Part shown: in pieces, positions 1 through 7,666 of the stretch
Layout: every line of letters begins with the position of its first letter
How positions within the stretch are numbered: position 1 is the stretch's first letter
From: an uncultured Clostridia bacterium
Lineage (GTDB): Bacteria > Bacillota > Clostridia > Oscillospirales > Ruminococcaceae
Reading direction: 5' to 3'
DNA: 34,993 nucleotides
Assembly: GCA_937907305.1 (NCBI GenBank)
Contig: CALERQ010000223.1
Coordinates: 1 to 34,993 of the forward strand
Notes under the pieces: generated by a model
Database searches by the model: none
Told to the model about the DNA's origin: nothing
Seen by the model: the letters and a program-made list of their open reading frames with translations, nothing else
Translations under genes and position numbers: made by a program

Positions 1-1
1 C

Positions 2-82
2 GGCGACGGCAGCGGCATCACCCATTCCCTGTCCCACGCTTCCGCCAGCGGCGTCTATGTCGCCCGCAATATTCTGGAATAA
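2..82 (+). CDS. C-terminal end of an FAD-dependent oxidoreductase (partial)
   Basis: Only the last 26 codons are in the window, ending at the TAA at 80-82. The readable tail starts GDGSGITHSLSHASASGVYV and finishes ARNILE. This resembles the C-terminal FAD-binding segment of the COG2509-type 'FAD-dependent dehydrogenase' family, where a GDGAG motif is followed by a small-residue helix (SASGVxVA) that closes over the flavin. The substrate of that family is poorly defined. The gene enters from the left edge and converges on the ABC transporter operon, sharing the terminator that follows. The identification rests on a short motif, so another two-domain flavoprotein with the same C-terminal fold is possible. 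Confidence 0.5.
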   Translation, partial: GDGSGITHSLSHASASGVYVARNILE

Positions 83-83
83 A

Positions 84-123
84 AAAATTCCCCGCAGACC
101 GTATGGTCTGTGGGGGAATTTTT
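84..123. terminator. Bidirectional intrinsic terminator
   Basis: A stem of about 17 bp (84-100 against 105-123) closes a GTAT loop. It has A-runs on the left and T-runs on the right, so both strands read as hairpin plus U-tract. It lies between two convergent genes and can end both. Confidence 0.85.
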
Positions 124-128
124 CAGTT

Positions 129-866
129 TTACAGCACCTTCGCCAGGAAGCTTTGCAAACGCTCACATTTCGGGTTGGCAAAGAACTCATGCGGCTCGTT
201 CTCCTCCATGATGACGCCCTCATCCATAAACAGCACCCGGCTGCCTACTTCGCGGGCAAAGCCCATCTCGTGGGTCACTACCACCATGGTCATGCCGTCC
301 TGCGCCAGCTCCTTCATAACATCCAGCACCTCGCCCACCATTTCGGGGTCCAGCGCGCTGGTCGGCTCATCAAAGAGCATGACCTCCGGGTCCATGCACA
401 GCGCCCGCACTATCGCTATCCGCTGCTTCTGCCCGCCGGAAAGCTGGCTGGGATAGGCATTCGCCTTGTCCTCCAGCCCCACACGCCGCAGCAGAGTCAG
501 CGCCTGTGCCTCGGCATCCTCCTTGCTTTTTTTCAGCAGGGTCATGGGGGCCAGCGTCATGTTGCGCAGGATGGTCATATTATTGAACAGGTTAAAGTGC
601 TGGAATACCATGCCCATCTTCTGCCGGTGCAGGTTGATGTCGCACTTGGGATCGGTGATCTCGGTTCCATCCACATAGATGGAACCGGCCGTGGGGGTCT
701 CCAGCAGGTTCAGGCACCGCAGGAAGGTGGATTTGCCGCTGCCGGAGGGCCCGATGACAACGACGACCTCGCCCTTCTGCACTTCAGTATTGATGCCCTT
801 GAGCACCTCCAGCTCGCCAAAGGATTTTTTCAGGTCCTTTACCTCAATGATCGGTTTAGTGGTCAC
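129..866 (-). CDS. Polar amino-acid ABC transporter, ATP-binding protein (GlnQ/HisP family)
   Basis: Cytoplasmic ATPase of a type I amino-acid importer. The 245 residues are a normal length for the family. Visible motifs: Walker A GPSGSGKST (39-47), Q-loop VFQHF (about 87-91), signature LSGGQKQR (142-149), Walker B VMLFDEP ending near 168, D-loop SALD (170-173), and the switch histidine in VVVTHEM (H199). It is the last gene of the set substrate-binding protein, permease, ATPase. Its first codons overlap the end of the permease gene by 11 bp, which implies translational coupling. Polar amino acids such as Glu/Gln or cystine are the usual substrates. The exact one cannot be read from the sequence. 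Confidence 0.95.
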   Translation of the reverse strand: MTTKPIIEVKDLKKSFGELEVLKGINTEVQKGEVVVVIGPSGSGKSTFLRCLNLLETPTAGSIYVDGTEITDPKCDINLHRQKMGMVFQHFNLFNNMTILRNMTLAPMTLLKKSKEDAEAQALTLLRRVGLEDKANAYPSQLSGGQKQRIAIVRALCMDPEVMLFDEPTSALDPEMVGEVLDVMKELAQDGMTMVVVTHEMGFAREVGSRVLFMDEGVIMEENEPHEFFANPKCERLQSFLAKVL

Positions 867-1593
867 TGCTGCGCAGCCTCCTTTCCAGTTTGCCTACCAG
901 CCAGCTGAAGAACATGACCAGCAGCAGGTAGATGATAGCCACAGCCAAAAGCGGCAGCAGCTGCTGGTAGGTGGCGCCGCGGATGATCTCACCGCCGCGG
1001 GTCAGATCGTTGACAGCCACATAGCAGGCCACGGAGGTTTCCTTCAGCAGCACAATAAACTCATTGGCCAGGGCCGGCAGGGTATTTTTCAGTGCCTGCG
1101 GAATGACGATATACCACATGGTCTGCACAAAGTTAAGCCCCAAGCTGCGTCCCGCTTCACTCTGTCCGTTATCCACCGACATAATACCGGCCCGGATAAT
1201 TTCCGCAACATACGCGCCGGAATTGATGCCGAAGCACAGCATGGCCACCGGCACGCCGTCCCGCGCTGTGGTAAAGATAACAAAGAACATGATGAGCAGC
1301 TGGATCATCACGGGTGTGCCGCGGATAACGGTCAGATACACCTTGCAGATAGCGTTGGCAATTTTCAACAGGGTGCGGCCCAGGCCCGGGCGCATCTCGT
1401 GGATGTTCTTATCGTGGGCGCTGCGCACAATGGCCACAATGGAGCCGATGGCAATACCGATCAGTACCGCCACCAGCGCGATCTTCAGGGTGTTCGCCAG
1501 GCCGCGGGTGATATACCGCCAGCGGTCTTTGGTAATAAAGCAGGTGATAAAGTCAGCCTTCAGCTGCTCCCACCACAGCAGGAAATTACTCAA
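856..1593 (-). CDS. Polar amino-acid ABC transporter, permease (HisM/GlnP family)
   Basis: Integral membrane subunit of the importer, 245 residues with about five hydrophobic segments. The family motif RGTPVMIQL near the middle and the EAA loop EAGRSLGL followed by IPQALK identify the coupling helices that dock on the ATPase. The start I prefer is a TTG at 1593, preceded by GAGGGG five bases upstream; no in-frame ATG is as well placed. The gene overlaps the ATPase gene and lies about 90 bp after the binding-protein gene, with a hairpin between. The 'HisM/GlnP' family is clear. The substrate is not. Confidence 0.92.
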   Translation of the reverse strand: MSNFLLWWEQLKADFITCFITKDRWRYITRGLANTLKIALVAVLIGIAIGSIVAIVRSAHDKNIHEMRPGLGRTLLKIANAICKVYLTVIRGTPVMIQLLIMFFVIFTTARDGVPVAMLCFGINSGAYVAEIIRAGIMSVDNGQSEAGRSLGLNFVQTMWYIVIPQALKNTLPALANEFIVLLKETSVACYVAVNDLTRGGEIIRGATYQQLLPLLAVAIIYLLLVMFFSWLVGKLERRLRSSDH

Positions 1594-1624
1594 TGGTTCC
1601 CCTCTTTTCTATCGTGATAAGACA

Positions 1625-1662
1625 GCAGCACGGGGCGAAGCCGTGTGGCTCCGTCCCGCTGC
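1625..1662 (-). promoter_or_regulatory. Hairpin between binding-protein and permease genes (possible attenuator or mRNA stabiliser)
   Basis: GCAGC (1625-1629) can pair with GCTGC (1658-1662). An inner ACGG/CCGT stem carries a GGCGAAG loop. No good U-tract follows on the minus strand, so an mRNA-stabilising or partial-attenuation role fits better than termination. Such a structure would favour the abundant binding protein over the membrane subunits. That role is inference. Confidence 0.35.
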
Positions 1663-1683
1663 ATGGGTAATGAAGAAACAATT

Positions 1684-2463
1684 TTACTTGATGTACTTGT
1701 CGATGATCCCCTGCAGGGTGCCATCGGCCTTCAGCTCGGCCAGCGCGGTGTTCACCTTGGTCAGCAGGTCATTGTTATCCTTATTGATAGCAATGGCGTA
1801 ATCCTCTACGGTGTAGGCGGTATCCAGAATGGAGAGACCGGCATCGGCATTGGCGGCAACCAGCGCCTTGGCGGGCTCGTTATCCAGCATTACGCAGTCT
1901 ACCTGGCCGTTAATAAGTGCCGCAACGGCGTCAGTGGTCTTGGTGAAGCCCTTTACCTTCTCGTCGCCAAAGTCGCTGGAGGCATAGTTAAAACCGGTGG
2001 TGCCGCTCTGGGTGCCGATGATGACGCCGTCAGCGCCCATATCGTCCAGGGACTGTACCTTGCCGCCCTCTTTTACAATGACGACCTGGATGCCAGTGGC
2101 ATAGCTGTCGGAGAAGTTGACCTGCTCCAGACGCTCCTCATTGACGGTCATACCGGCCATACCCATATCGTACTTGTCGGCCTGCACGCCGCTTACGATG
2201 GAATCAAACGCGATATCAACGACCTCCAGCTTCATGCCCAGCTTTTCAGCAATGGCGCCGGCTACTTCCACATCAATGCCGACCAGCTTGTCGCCGTCAT
2301 AATATTCATAGGGAGGGAAAGTGCCTTCGGTGGCCATATACAGGGTCTTGGTGTCATCGGGGGCGGGGGTAGGCTCAGGGGTGGGCTCGTTATTGTTGTT
2401 GCCGCAGGCAACCATCGCCAGCAGCATCATGGCAGCCAGCATTACAGCAAACAGTTTTTTCAT
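1684..2463 (-). CDS. Amino-acid ABC transporter substrate-binding lipoprotein
   Basis: Extracellular solute-binding lipoprotein of the importer encoded downstream. The chosen ATG (2463) follows AAAGGAGA at good spacing and gives 259 residues. It opens with a lipoprotein signal MKKLFAVMLAAMMLLAMVAC, with the lipidated Cys at 20. A short Asn run and a Pro-Thr-Glu linker lead into a bacterial type 3 solute-binding fold, with PPYEYYDGDKLVGIDVEV near the start and the DMGMAGMTVNEERLE segment typical of polar amino-acid binders. An upstream in-frame ATG (2490) would add nine residues before the signal peptide and overlaps the ribosome site, so I reject it. It is the first gene of the operon. Confidence 0.93.
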   Translation of the reverse strand: MKKLFAVMLAAMMLLAMVACGNNNNEPTPEPTPAPDDTKTLYMATEGTFPPYEYYDGDKLVGIDVEVAGAIAEKLGMKLEVVDIAFDSIVSGVQADKYDMGMAGMTVNEERLEQVNFSDSYATGIQVVIVKEGGKVQSLDDMGADGVIIGTQSGTTGFNYASSDFGDEKVKGFTKTTDAVAALINGQVDCVMLDNEPAKALVAANADAGLSILDTAYTVEDYAIAINKDNNDLLTKVNTALAELKADGTLQGIIDKYIK

Positions 2464-2552
2464 GGTGGAATCTCCTTTTATCTTTTTCATAAAATATCTT
2501 TCGTTCCGGTCCCGGCGGGGTCTTTTCCGGCTGGGCGGTGATTACATGAATT

Positions 2553-2580
2553 ATTATACATCACATTTCGCAAAAGTAAA
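2553..2580 (-). promoter_or_regulatory. Candidate promoter of the amino-acid ABC operon
   Basis: Read on the minus strand: -35 TTTACT (2575-2580), 16 bp spacer, -10 TATAAT (2553-2558). It lies in an AT-rich tract and gives a leader of about 80 nt before the binding-protein start. A second AT-rich TATAAT lies further upstream near 2663. Confidence 0.5.
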
Positions 2581-2710
2581 GCACAAAAACAGAGATAATC
2601 GCCCAAATCTACAACAAAATATTGGGCAAAAGCAATAAATTTGATATCATTTAATGAATAATTATACAAATAAAAATGAATATTCAAAGGCAGCTGTGTC
2701 ACATCTCCGG

Positions 2711-2739
2711 TTGCCCCCTGCTCCCGGATAGGCTATAAT
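2711..2739 (+). promoter_or_regulatory. Sigma-A promoter of tex
   Basis: -35 TTGCCC (2711-2716), 17 bp spacer, -10 TATAAT (2734-2739). Transcription would start near 2746, about 30 bp before the tex start codon. This also argues against the upstream TTG at 2752 as the start. The 2464-2775 gap otherwise holds only the divergent operon's promoter. Confidence 0.7.
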
Positions 2740-2775
2740 AGAAAGGTAATTTTGCCCCGAAGGAGAGGAAAAACG

Positions 2776-4938
2776 ATGGAACTGATACAGCAGCTCTCGC
2801 AGGAATTAAAGCTCCGCCCAGCGCAGGTGGAAGCGGCCGTCCGCCTTCTGGATGAAGGCAACACCATTCCCTTCATTGCCCGCTACCGCAAGGAGATGAC
2901 CGACAGCCTGGATGACGCCGCCCTGCGCGATCTCAGCGACCGGCTGGAATACCTGCGCAACCTGCAAAAACGCCGGGAGGAGGTCATTCGCTCCATCACC
3001 GAGCAGGAAAAGCTCACCCCGGAGCTGGAGGCCGCCATTCAGGCCGCGGGTACCTTGGCCGAGGTGGAGGACCTCTACCGCCCCTATAAGCCCAAGCGTC
3101 GCACCCGCGGCAGCATTGCCCGGGAAAAGGGCCTGGAGCCGCTGGCAGCGGCCATCCGCGCCCAGAATACCCTGCGGGAGCCGCTTAGCATGGCGGCGGA
3201 ATATGTGAACCCGGAAAAGGGTGTGGAGACCGCCGAGGATGCCCTCTCCGGCGCTATGGATATCATCGCGGAGGATATTTCCGATGACGGCGAGATCCGC
3301 AAGGCGCTGCGCCTTTTGATCCACCGGGCGGCCGTGGTTACCGCCACCGGCGATAGCACCGAGAACACTACCTACAAGATGTACTATGACTTCAAAGAGC
3401 CGGTGAGCCGCATCGCTCCGCACCGGGTGTTGGCCATCAATCGCGGCGAAAAAGAGGGCTTCCTCAAGACCGCCATTGTGCTGGAGGAGGAAAAAGCCCT
3501 GGAGGCCATCCGCCGCAAAACGGTGACCGCCAATAATGCCTGCGGCCGCGCCGTGATGGAAGCCGCCGCCGATAGCTGGAAGCGACTCATTGCCCCCAGC
3601 ATGGAAAATGAAACCTTCCGGGAGCTGTTCGAAAATGCCAGTGAGCAGGCTATCCGGGTCTTTGCCGAAAACCTGCACCACCTGCTGATGCAGCCGCCCC
3701 TTACCGGCCATGTGGTGCTGGGCTGGGACCCCGGCTACCGCAACGGCTGCAAGCTGGCCGTGGTGGATGCCACCGGCCGGGTGCTGGATACCGCTGTGGT
3801 TTACCCCACCCAGCCTTTTAATAAAATCGCCGAGACCAAGCGGAAAGTGACAGACCTGCTGAAGAAGCATAAAGTTACCGTTATTTCCATCGGCAATGGC
3901 ACCGCCAGCCGGGAATCGGAAAAGATCGTGGCGGAACTCATTGCGGAAAGCGGCCTGCCGGTGCAGTATGCCATCGTCAGTGAAGCGGGCGCCTCGGTCT
4001 ATTCCGCTTCCAAGCTGGCCAGCGAGGAATTCCCGGAATACGATGTCAACCTGCGCAGTGCCGTTTCCATCGCCCGTCGCTTACAGGATCCCCTGGCGGA
4101 ACTGGTGAAGATCGACCCCAAAGCCATTGGCATCGGGCAGTACCAGCACGATATGCCCCCGGCCCGGCTGGATGCCGCCCTGGCTGGCGTGGTGGAAAGC
4201 TGTGTCAACTCGGTGGGCGTCGATCTCAATACCGCCTCGCCCTCTCTGCTGGGGCACATCGCCGGCATCAATGCCGCCATTGCCAAAAATATTGTGGCCT
4301 ACCGGGAAGAAAACGGCGGCTTCACTGCCCGCCCCCAGCTGCTTAAGGTGCCAAAGCTTGGTAAAAAAGCCTACGAGCAGTGTGCCGGTTTCCTGCGTAT
4401 TTCCGGCGGCAAAAATCCGCTGGATGCCACCGCTGTCCATCCGGAAAGCTACCCCATCGCCGAAAAGCTATTGACCCTCTGCGGCTGCGCATTGACCGAT
4501 ATTGGTGCCGATAAAATGAAAGAGCTGCCGGCTATGGCGGAAAAGATGGGCTATAAGAAGCTGGCGGAGCAGCTTTCCGCCGGTGAACCCACCATCCGGG
4601 ATATTATAGCTGAGCTGCAAAAGCCGGGACGCGATCCCCGCGAATCGCTGCCGCCCACGGTGCTGCGCAGCGATGTGCTGGAAATGAAGGACCTGAAGCC
4701 CGAAATGGAATTGACCGGCACTGTCCGCAATGTGGTGGATTTTGGTGCCTTTGTGGATATCGGCGTGCATGAGGATGGCCTGGTACACATCAGCCAGCTG
4801 GGCGAAAAATATGTAAAGCACCCCAGCGAGGTGCTGAAAGTCGGGGATATCGTCCGGGTGAAGGTGCTGGAGGTGGACCAAAAGCGCGGCCGCATCTCCC
4901 TTACCATGCGCGGGGTCAAGCAGTCTGCCCAGATGTAA
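2776..4938 (+). CDS. tex: Tex family RNA-binding transcriptional accessory protein
   Basis: A 720-residue cytoplasmic nucleic-acid-binding protein with the usual Tex length and order. An N-terminal Tex helical region (IPFIARYRKEMT near 30-45) is followed by a YqgF/RNase H-like domain from about residue 312 (VVLGWDPGYRNGCKLAVVD). A helix-hairpin-helix pair covers about 480-545 (SVGVDLNTASPSLL, then IAKNIVAYREENGGF). A C-terminal S1 domain covers about 640-712 (GTVRNVVDFGAFVDIG, LVHISQL). Start chosen at ATG 2776 behind AGGAGAGG. Tex is a broadly conserved RNA-polymerase-associated factor; its detailed role is not fixed by sequence. It appears monocistronic, followed by a cloverleaf repeat. Confidence 0.96.
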   Translation: MELIQQLSQELKLRPAQVEAAVRLLDEGNTIPFIARYRKEMTDSLDDAALRDLSDRLEYLRNLQKRREEVIRSITEQEKLTPELEAAIQAAGTLAEVEDLYRPYKPKRRTRGSIAREKGLEPLAAAIRAQNTLREPLSMAAEYVNPEKGVETAEDALSGAMDIIAEDISDDGEIRKALRLLIHRAAVVTATGDSTENTTYKMYYDFKEPVSRIAPHRVLAINRGEKEGFLKTAIVLEEEKALEAIRRKTVTANNACGRAVMEAAADSWKRLIAPSMENETFRELFENASEQAIRVFAENLHHLLMQPPLTGHVVLGWDPGYRNGCKLAVVDATGRVLDTAVVYPTQPFNKIAETKRKVTDLLKKHKVTVISIGNGTASRESEKIVAELIAESGLPVQYAIVSEAGASVYSASKLASEEFPEYDVNLRSAVSIARRLQDPLAELVKIDPKAIGIGQYQHDMPPARLDAALAGVVESCVNSVGVDLNTASPSLLGHIAGINAAIAKNIVAYREENGGFTARPQLLKVPKLGKKAYEQCAGFLRISGGKNPLDATAVHPESYPIAEKLLTLCGCALTDIGADKMKELPAMAEKMGYKKLAEQLSAGEPTIRDIIAELQKPGRDPRESLPPTVLRSDVLEMKDLKPEMELTGTVRNVVDFGAFVDIGVHEDGLVHISQLGEKYVKHPSEVLKVGDIVRVKVLEVDQKRGRISLTMRGVKQSAQM

Positions 4939-4964
4939 CCGCGAGTCTATACAAGCCGCTGGGT

Positions 4965-5051
4965 ACGGCCCGCAGGGCAACCCGTCCTCCGGGACGGGTT
5001 TAGCGGCCAAAGGCCGCAGCTCCGGCGGAGCCGGAGCGCCCTGCGGGCCGT
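4965..5051. repeat. Cloverleaf intergenic element, copy A
   Basis: A 14-bp perfect closing stem (4965-4978 with 5038-5051) encloses three hairpins. Arm 1 is 4979-4987/4992-5000 (9 bp, TCCG loop). Arm 2 is 5003-5008/5012-5017 (6 bp, AAA loop). Arm 3 is 5019-5026/5030-5037 (8 bp, GGA loop). Only three bases (5001, 5002, 5018) are unpaired at the junctions. The closing stem holds the core CCGCAGG shared with copies B, C and D. It lies just after tex, with no U-tract. Confidence 0.8.
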
Positions 5052-5103
5052 CTTGCCCCTTTCGCTGACCCTTGGTCCTTCTCTGTAACTCCCTCCGCAA
5101 AAA

Positions 5104-5119
5104 TGTTTCACGTGAAACA
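5104..5119. promoter_or_regulatory. parS centromere-like site (ParB/Spo0J binding)
   Basis: TGTTTCACGTGAAACA is a perfect 16-bp palindrome, identical to the consensus parS bound by ParB/Spo0J in most bacteria. It lies between genes, between a cloverleaf element and the ferredoxin promoter. parS sites cluster around oriC, so the window is probably in the origin-proximal part of the chromosome (inference). I saw no other copy in the window. Confidence 0.9.
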
Positions 5120-5188
5120 TTTGTTCTCTTCGCGGTGGGCTGCTTTACTGTGCTGCATACTTTGCATAACAGGGTGGGGAAAAGGGTA

Positions 5189-5216
5189 TTGATTTTTGGG
5201 GAGAGTATGCTATAAT
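5189..5216 (+). promoter_or_regulatory. Promoter of the ferredoxin gene
   Basis: -35 TTGATT (5189-5194), 16 bp spacer, extended -10 TGCTATAAT with TATAAT at 5211-5216. The predicted start near 5223 leaves a leader of about 98 nt before the ATG. Confidence 0.7.
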
Positions 5217-5224
5217 ACCCCTAA

Positions 5225-5311
5225 ACAGGCTGGGGAACTGGCCTGTACTCGCCATTCCTTTGGCGGCGCTGGGCTGCCCAAAGGCGGATGGCAATGAACC
5301 TGATCAGGAGG
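5225..5311 (+). promoter_or_regulatory. Structured 5' leader of the ferredoxin mRNA
   Basis: Three stems can form. ACAGGC/GCCTGT is 5225-5230/5241-5246. A two-part stem has GCCAT/ATGGC (5251-5255/5288-5292) continuing as CCTTTGG/CCAAAGG (5257-5263/5278-5284). A CCTGATCAGG palindrome (5299-5308) shares its last bases with the AGGAGG ribosome site (5306-5311). The layout suggests a cis-acting RNA that could mask the ribosome site. It matches no riboswitch class I can name. Confidence 0.4.
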
Positions 5312-5320
5312 TACATAACT

Positions 5321-5491
5321 ATGGCTTTCAAAGTTGGCGATGCCTGCATCGGCTGCGGCGCCTGCATGGGTGCTTGCCCTGTCGGTGCCATCAAGGATGC
5401 CGGCGGCGTTTGCGAGATCGACGAGGGTTCCTGCATTGATTGCGGTTCCTGCGCCGGTACCTGCCCCGTTGGCGCCATCTCCGAGGCTTGA
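5321..5491 (+). CDS. 2[4Fe-4S] ferredoxin
   Basis: A 56-residue clostridial-type ferredoxin, a soluble low-potential electron carrier. It has two complete cluster motifs: CIGCGACMGACP near residues 9-20 and CIDCGSCAGTCP near 38-49. The internal pseudo-twofold symmetry and ending in VGAISEA are typical. Start at ATG 5321 behind AGGAGG nine bases upstream; the ATG at 5291 and the upstream codons lie inside the structured leader and lack a ribosome site. It stands alone between its own promoter and terminator. It probably serves pyruvate:ferredoxin oxidoreductase, hydrogenase or similar enzymes elsewhere, which is inferred from the family. Confidence 0.95.
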   Translation: MAFKVGDACIGCGACMGACPVGAIKDAGGVCEIDEGSCIDCGSCAGTCPVGAISEA

Positions 5492-5518
5492 TCTGATCAA
5501 CGCCCGGTAAAGAGGAAA

Positions 5519-5565
5519 ACGCTATGCGCTGCTTTTGCCAGCCGCATAGCGTCTTTTCATTTTTT
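5519..5565 (+). terminator. Terminator of the ferredoxin gene
   Basis: ACGCTATGCG (5519-5528) pairs with CGCATAGCGT (5543-5552), followed by CTTTTCATTTTTT. It sits just downstream of the ferredoxin stop codon. Confidence 0.85.
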
Positions 5566-5678
5566 ATGGGATACGGAAAATTTTTCCGGAAAAGGCGTGG
5601 CTGCGTGATACAACAGGAAACAGCCGGCCAGTAAGCACATTTATACTTCCAGCATAATTCCAACGAGGACTTGATTCT

Positions 5679-6434
5679 ATGGCACAACACCCTGTTACCA
5701 ATCCCCCCACCGGCGCGGCAGCTGGGGGAGGGATGATCCGCGCGGCGCTGAAATGCGCTTTCCCCTATACCATTCCCATTTTTGCGGGATTTTGGTTTTT
5801 GGGGATGACCTATGGCATTTATATGAATGTTTCCGGCTTCAGCTTTTTGTACCCGCTGCTGATGAGCCTGACCATTTTTGGCGGAAGCCTGGAATTTGTG
5901 GCGGTGAGCATGCTGCTGGCGCCCTACGTGCCGGTGCAGTGCTTCCTGATGGCGCTGATGATCCAGGCACGGCACCTTTTTTACGGCATTGCCATGCTGG
6001 ATAAGTTTAAGGGACTGGGCTGGAAGAAGCCCTACCTCATCTACGGCATGTGCGATGAGACCTTCAGCATTAATTGCTCCGCCGAGATCCCGGAGGGAAT
6101 CGACCGGGGATGGTTCTATTTCTTCGTCACGCTGCTCAATCAATTCTACTGGGTGGCCAGCGCCACACTGGGCGGCGTGCTTGGAAGCTTCATCCACTTC
6201 AATACCGAGGGGCTGGATTTTGTGATGACGGCGATGTTTGTGGTTATCTTTCTGGAACAGTGGCTGAAGGAAAAGCACCATGTCAGCGAATGGATCGGTC
6301 TGGCGGCCAGCGTGGGCTGTCTGCTGCTCTTTGGGGCGGATAATTTCCTGATCCCTACAATGATCTGCATTCTGGCGGCATTGACGGCGCTGCGCCGTCC
6401 GCTGGAAAAGGAAAGGGGGGTGACAGCCCCATGA
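5679..6434 (+). CDS. azlC: AzlC family branched-chain amino-acid exporter, large subunit
   Basis: A 251-residue inner-membrane protein of the AzlC family, which with AzlD exports branched-chain amino acids or analogues. Recognisable parts are the first membrane helix region (AFPYTIPIFAGFWFLGMTYG), the GGSLEFVAVSMLL segment, MIQARHLFYGIAML, and the MCDETFSI motif near the middle, all characteristic of AzlC. The last four bases overlap the start of azlD (ATGA), so the two are co-translated. The ATG at 5679 has only a weak GAGG upstream. A later ATG at 5733 sits directly on a GGGGGAGGG run and would be too close to it. Confidence 0.9.
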   Translation: MAQHPVTNPPTGAAAGGGMIRAALKCAFPYTIPIFAGFWFLGMTYGIYMNVSGFSFLYPLLMSLTIFGGSLEFVAVSMLLAPYVPVQCFLMALMIQARHLFYGIAMLDKFKGLGWKKPYLIYGMCDETFSINCSAEIPEGIDRGWFYFFVTLLNQFYWVASATLGGVLGSFIHFNTEGLDFVMTAMFVVIFLEQWLKEKHHVSEWIGLAASVGCLLLFGADNFLIPTMICILAALTALRRPLEKERGVTAP

Positions 6435-6757
6435 CCCTGGCTCAACAAATCATCACCGTGGGGATGTGCGTACTGGCCACCCTGCTCACTCGCTTTTTGC
6501 CTTTTGCGGTTTTCAGTGCCCGCAAACCTACTCCCCAGTATATTCACTATCTTGGAGAGCTACTGCCCGGTGCGATCTTTGCCATGTTGGTGATCTACTG
6601 CCTGCGCAATGTATCCCTGTTGAGCGGGAGCCACGGCCTGCCGGAGCTGATCGGCATTGCCGTTACCGTGGGGCTTCACCTGTGGAAGCGGCAGATGCTG
6701 CTTTCCATCGCGGGCGGGACGATATGCTATATGCTGCTGGTGCAGCTTGTCTTTTAA
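6431..6757 (+). CDS. azlD: AzlD family branched-chain amino-acid exporter, small subunit
   Basis: A 108-residue membrane protein with about four hydrophobic segments, typical of AzlD, the small partner of AzlC. The N-terminal pattern ATLLTRFLPFAVF is the family hallmark, and the sequence ends with two further helices (LLSIAGGTICYMLLVQLVF). Its start overlaps the azlC stop by four bases. The pair stands as a two-gene operon followed by a strong terminator. The transported substrate is inferred from the family only. Confidence 0.9.
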   Translation: MTLAQQIITVGMCVLATLLTRFLPFAVFSARKPTPQYIHYLGELLPGAIFAMLVIYCLRNVSLLSGSHGLPELIGIAVTVGLHLWKRQMLLSIAGGTICYMLLVQLVF

Positions 6758-6773
6758 CAGAACCAAACAGAAA

Positions 6774-6803
6774 CCCCGGCAGGACGAACCTGCCGGGGCT
6801 TTA
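6774..6803. terminator. Terminator between azlD and the M23 peptidase gene
   Basis: CCCCGGCAGG (6774-6783) pairs perfectly with CCTGCCGGGG (6789-6798) around an ACGAA loop, followed by CTTTACTTTT. It lies between convergent genes and probably serves azlCD. Confidence 0.85.
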
Positions 6804-6806
6804 CTT

Positions 6807-7568
6807 TTATTCCAGGCCCGGCAACGAGAGCGGGTCGATGAATTTGCCGTCCTTTTTGGCGGCGAAGTGCAGGTGGCTTTCCATGGCCACCTCGGCGGTG
6901 ACGGTATCCACGCTGCCCAGCACCTGCCCGGCGGTGACGCTATCCCCGGCCTTCAGGGCCTTTTCCGGCGCAATGCCGCAATAAATGGTTTGGGTGCCAT
7001 CGGGGTGATCCACTGTGACAGTGCCGCCCCACATGGGGTCCATGGTCACGGCGGAGACGGTACCGGCCTCAGCGGCGGTGACGGCGGTGCCTTTTTCCGC
7101 GGCCAGGTCTATGCCATCGTGGGTGCGCCAGACATTCAGGGTGTGGTTCTTGACCAACTCTCCGCCGCTGAAGGGGGCGATGGTTTTAGCGCCCTGCACC
7201 GGCAGGCAGAAGCACAGCGGCGCCGCTGGCTCGGATTTTGCGGGAGGCTGGGAGGCATCGGCCGCGGCGGACTGTGCGGGAGAGGGGCTCTCCGGCGAGG
7301 GAGAGGGAGAGGGAGAGGCAGGTTGGGAGGGCTTTGGCGTATTGGCCTCGCCGCCGGTTTGCTGCTGCAGGATATCCTCATAATCCCACTGGTTGCCTTC
7401 CCCCTGTTCGGTGACGGCGGGCGGTTTTTGCTGCTGTTCACGGATGCCGCTGATGGTATTCTGCGCGGTGAGCCAGGCGGCGGTACCCGCCCCGGTGATA
7501 CACAGCGCCAACGCGATGTAAAAGCCCTTGGCTTTTATAAAGGACCAGATCCGGTGATTTCGGTTCAT
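6807..7568 (-). CDS. Membrane-anchored M23 (LytM) peptidase, SpoIIQ-like layout
   Basis: About 253 residues: a short cytoplasmic tail, one membrane helix near 15-37, a Ser/Pro/Ala-rich linker encoded by a GAGGGA-rich repeat (plus strand near 7300-7320), then an M23 domain from about residue 140. Zinc ligands appear as H-x3-D in the THDGIDLAAEKG segment and as HLHF near the end (MESHLHFAAKKDGKFIDP). M23 enzymes cleave peptidoglycan cross-bridges. A membrane-anchored form with this order resembles SpoIIQ of spore formers, though nothing else here confirms sporulation. Start at ATG 7568 with AAAGGA nine bases upstream; a TTG two codons earlier is possible. Confidence 0.85.
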   Translation of the reverse strand: MNRNHRIWSFIKAKGFYIALALCITGAGTAAWLTAQNTISGIREQQQKPPAVTEQGEGNQWDYEDILQQQTGGEANTPKPSQPASPSPSPSPESPSPAQSAAADASQPPAKSEPAAPLCFCLPVQGAKTIAPFSGGELVKNHTLNVWRTHDGIDLAAEKGTAVTAAEAGTVSAVTMDPMWGGTVTVDHPDGTQTIYCGIAPEKALKAGDSVTAGQVLGSVDTVTAEVAMESHLHFAAKKDGKFIDPLSLPGLE

Positions 7569-7666
7569 ATTCAACCATCCTTTTCACAAAGTGGTAGTGC
7601 GACTGAAGGAGTCAATGCTATTGTTCACCATCCGGGGGCGGATTATGCATGGCGGGAGGGTGGGGG

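Noticed and set aside
4939..5103. Cloverleaf copy A as the intrinsic terminator of tex
   Set aside because: The element has no U-tract on either strand, and its arms match the repeat family rather than a terminator. It might still slow polymerase, but I do not call it a terminator.
5291..5310. GAACCTGATC motif resembling part of a TPP riboswitch
   Set aside because: The other TPP hallmarks (CTGAGA and the GGATAATGCC-like block) are missing and the gene downstream is a ferredoxin. Coincidence is more likely.
7290..7325. GAGGGA-type simple repeat as a separate repeat element
   Set aside because: It encodes the Ser/Pro linker of the M23 peptidase in frame, so it is part of that gene.
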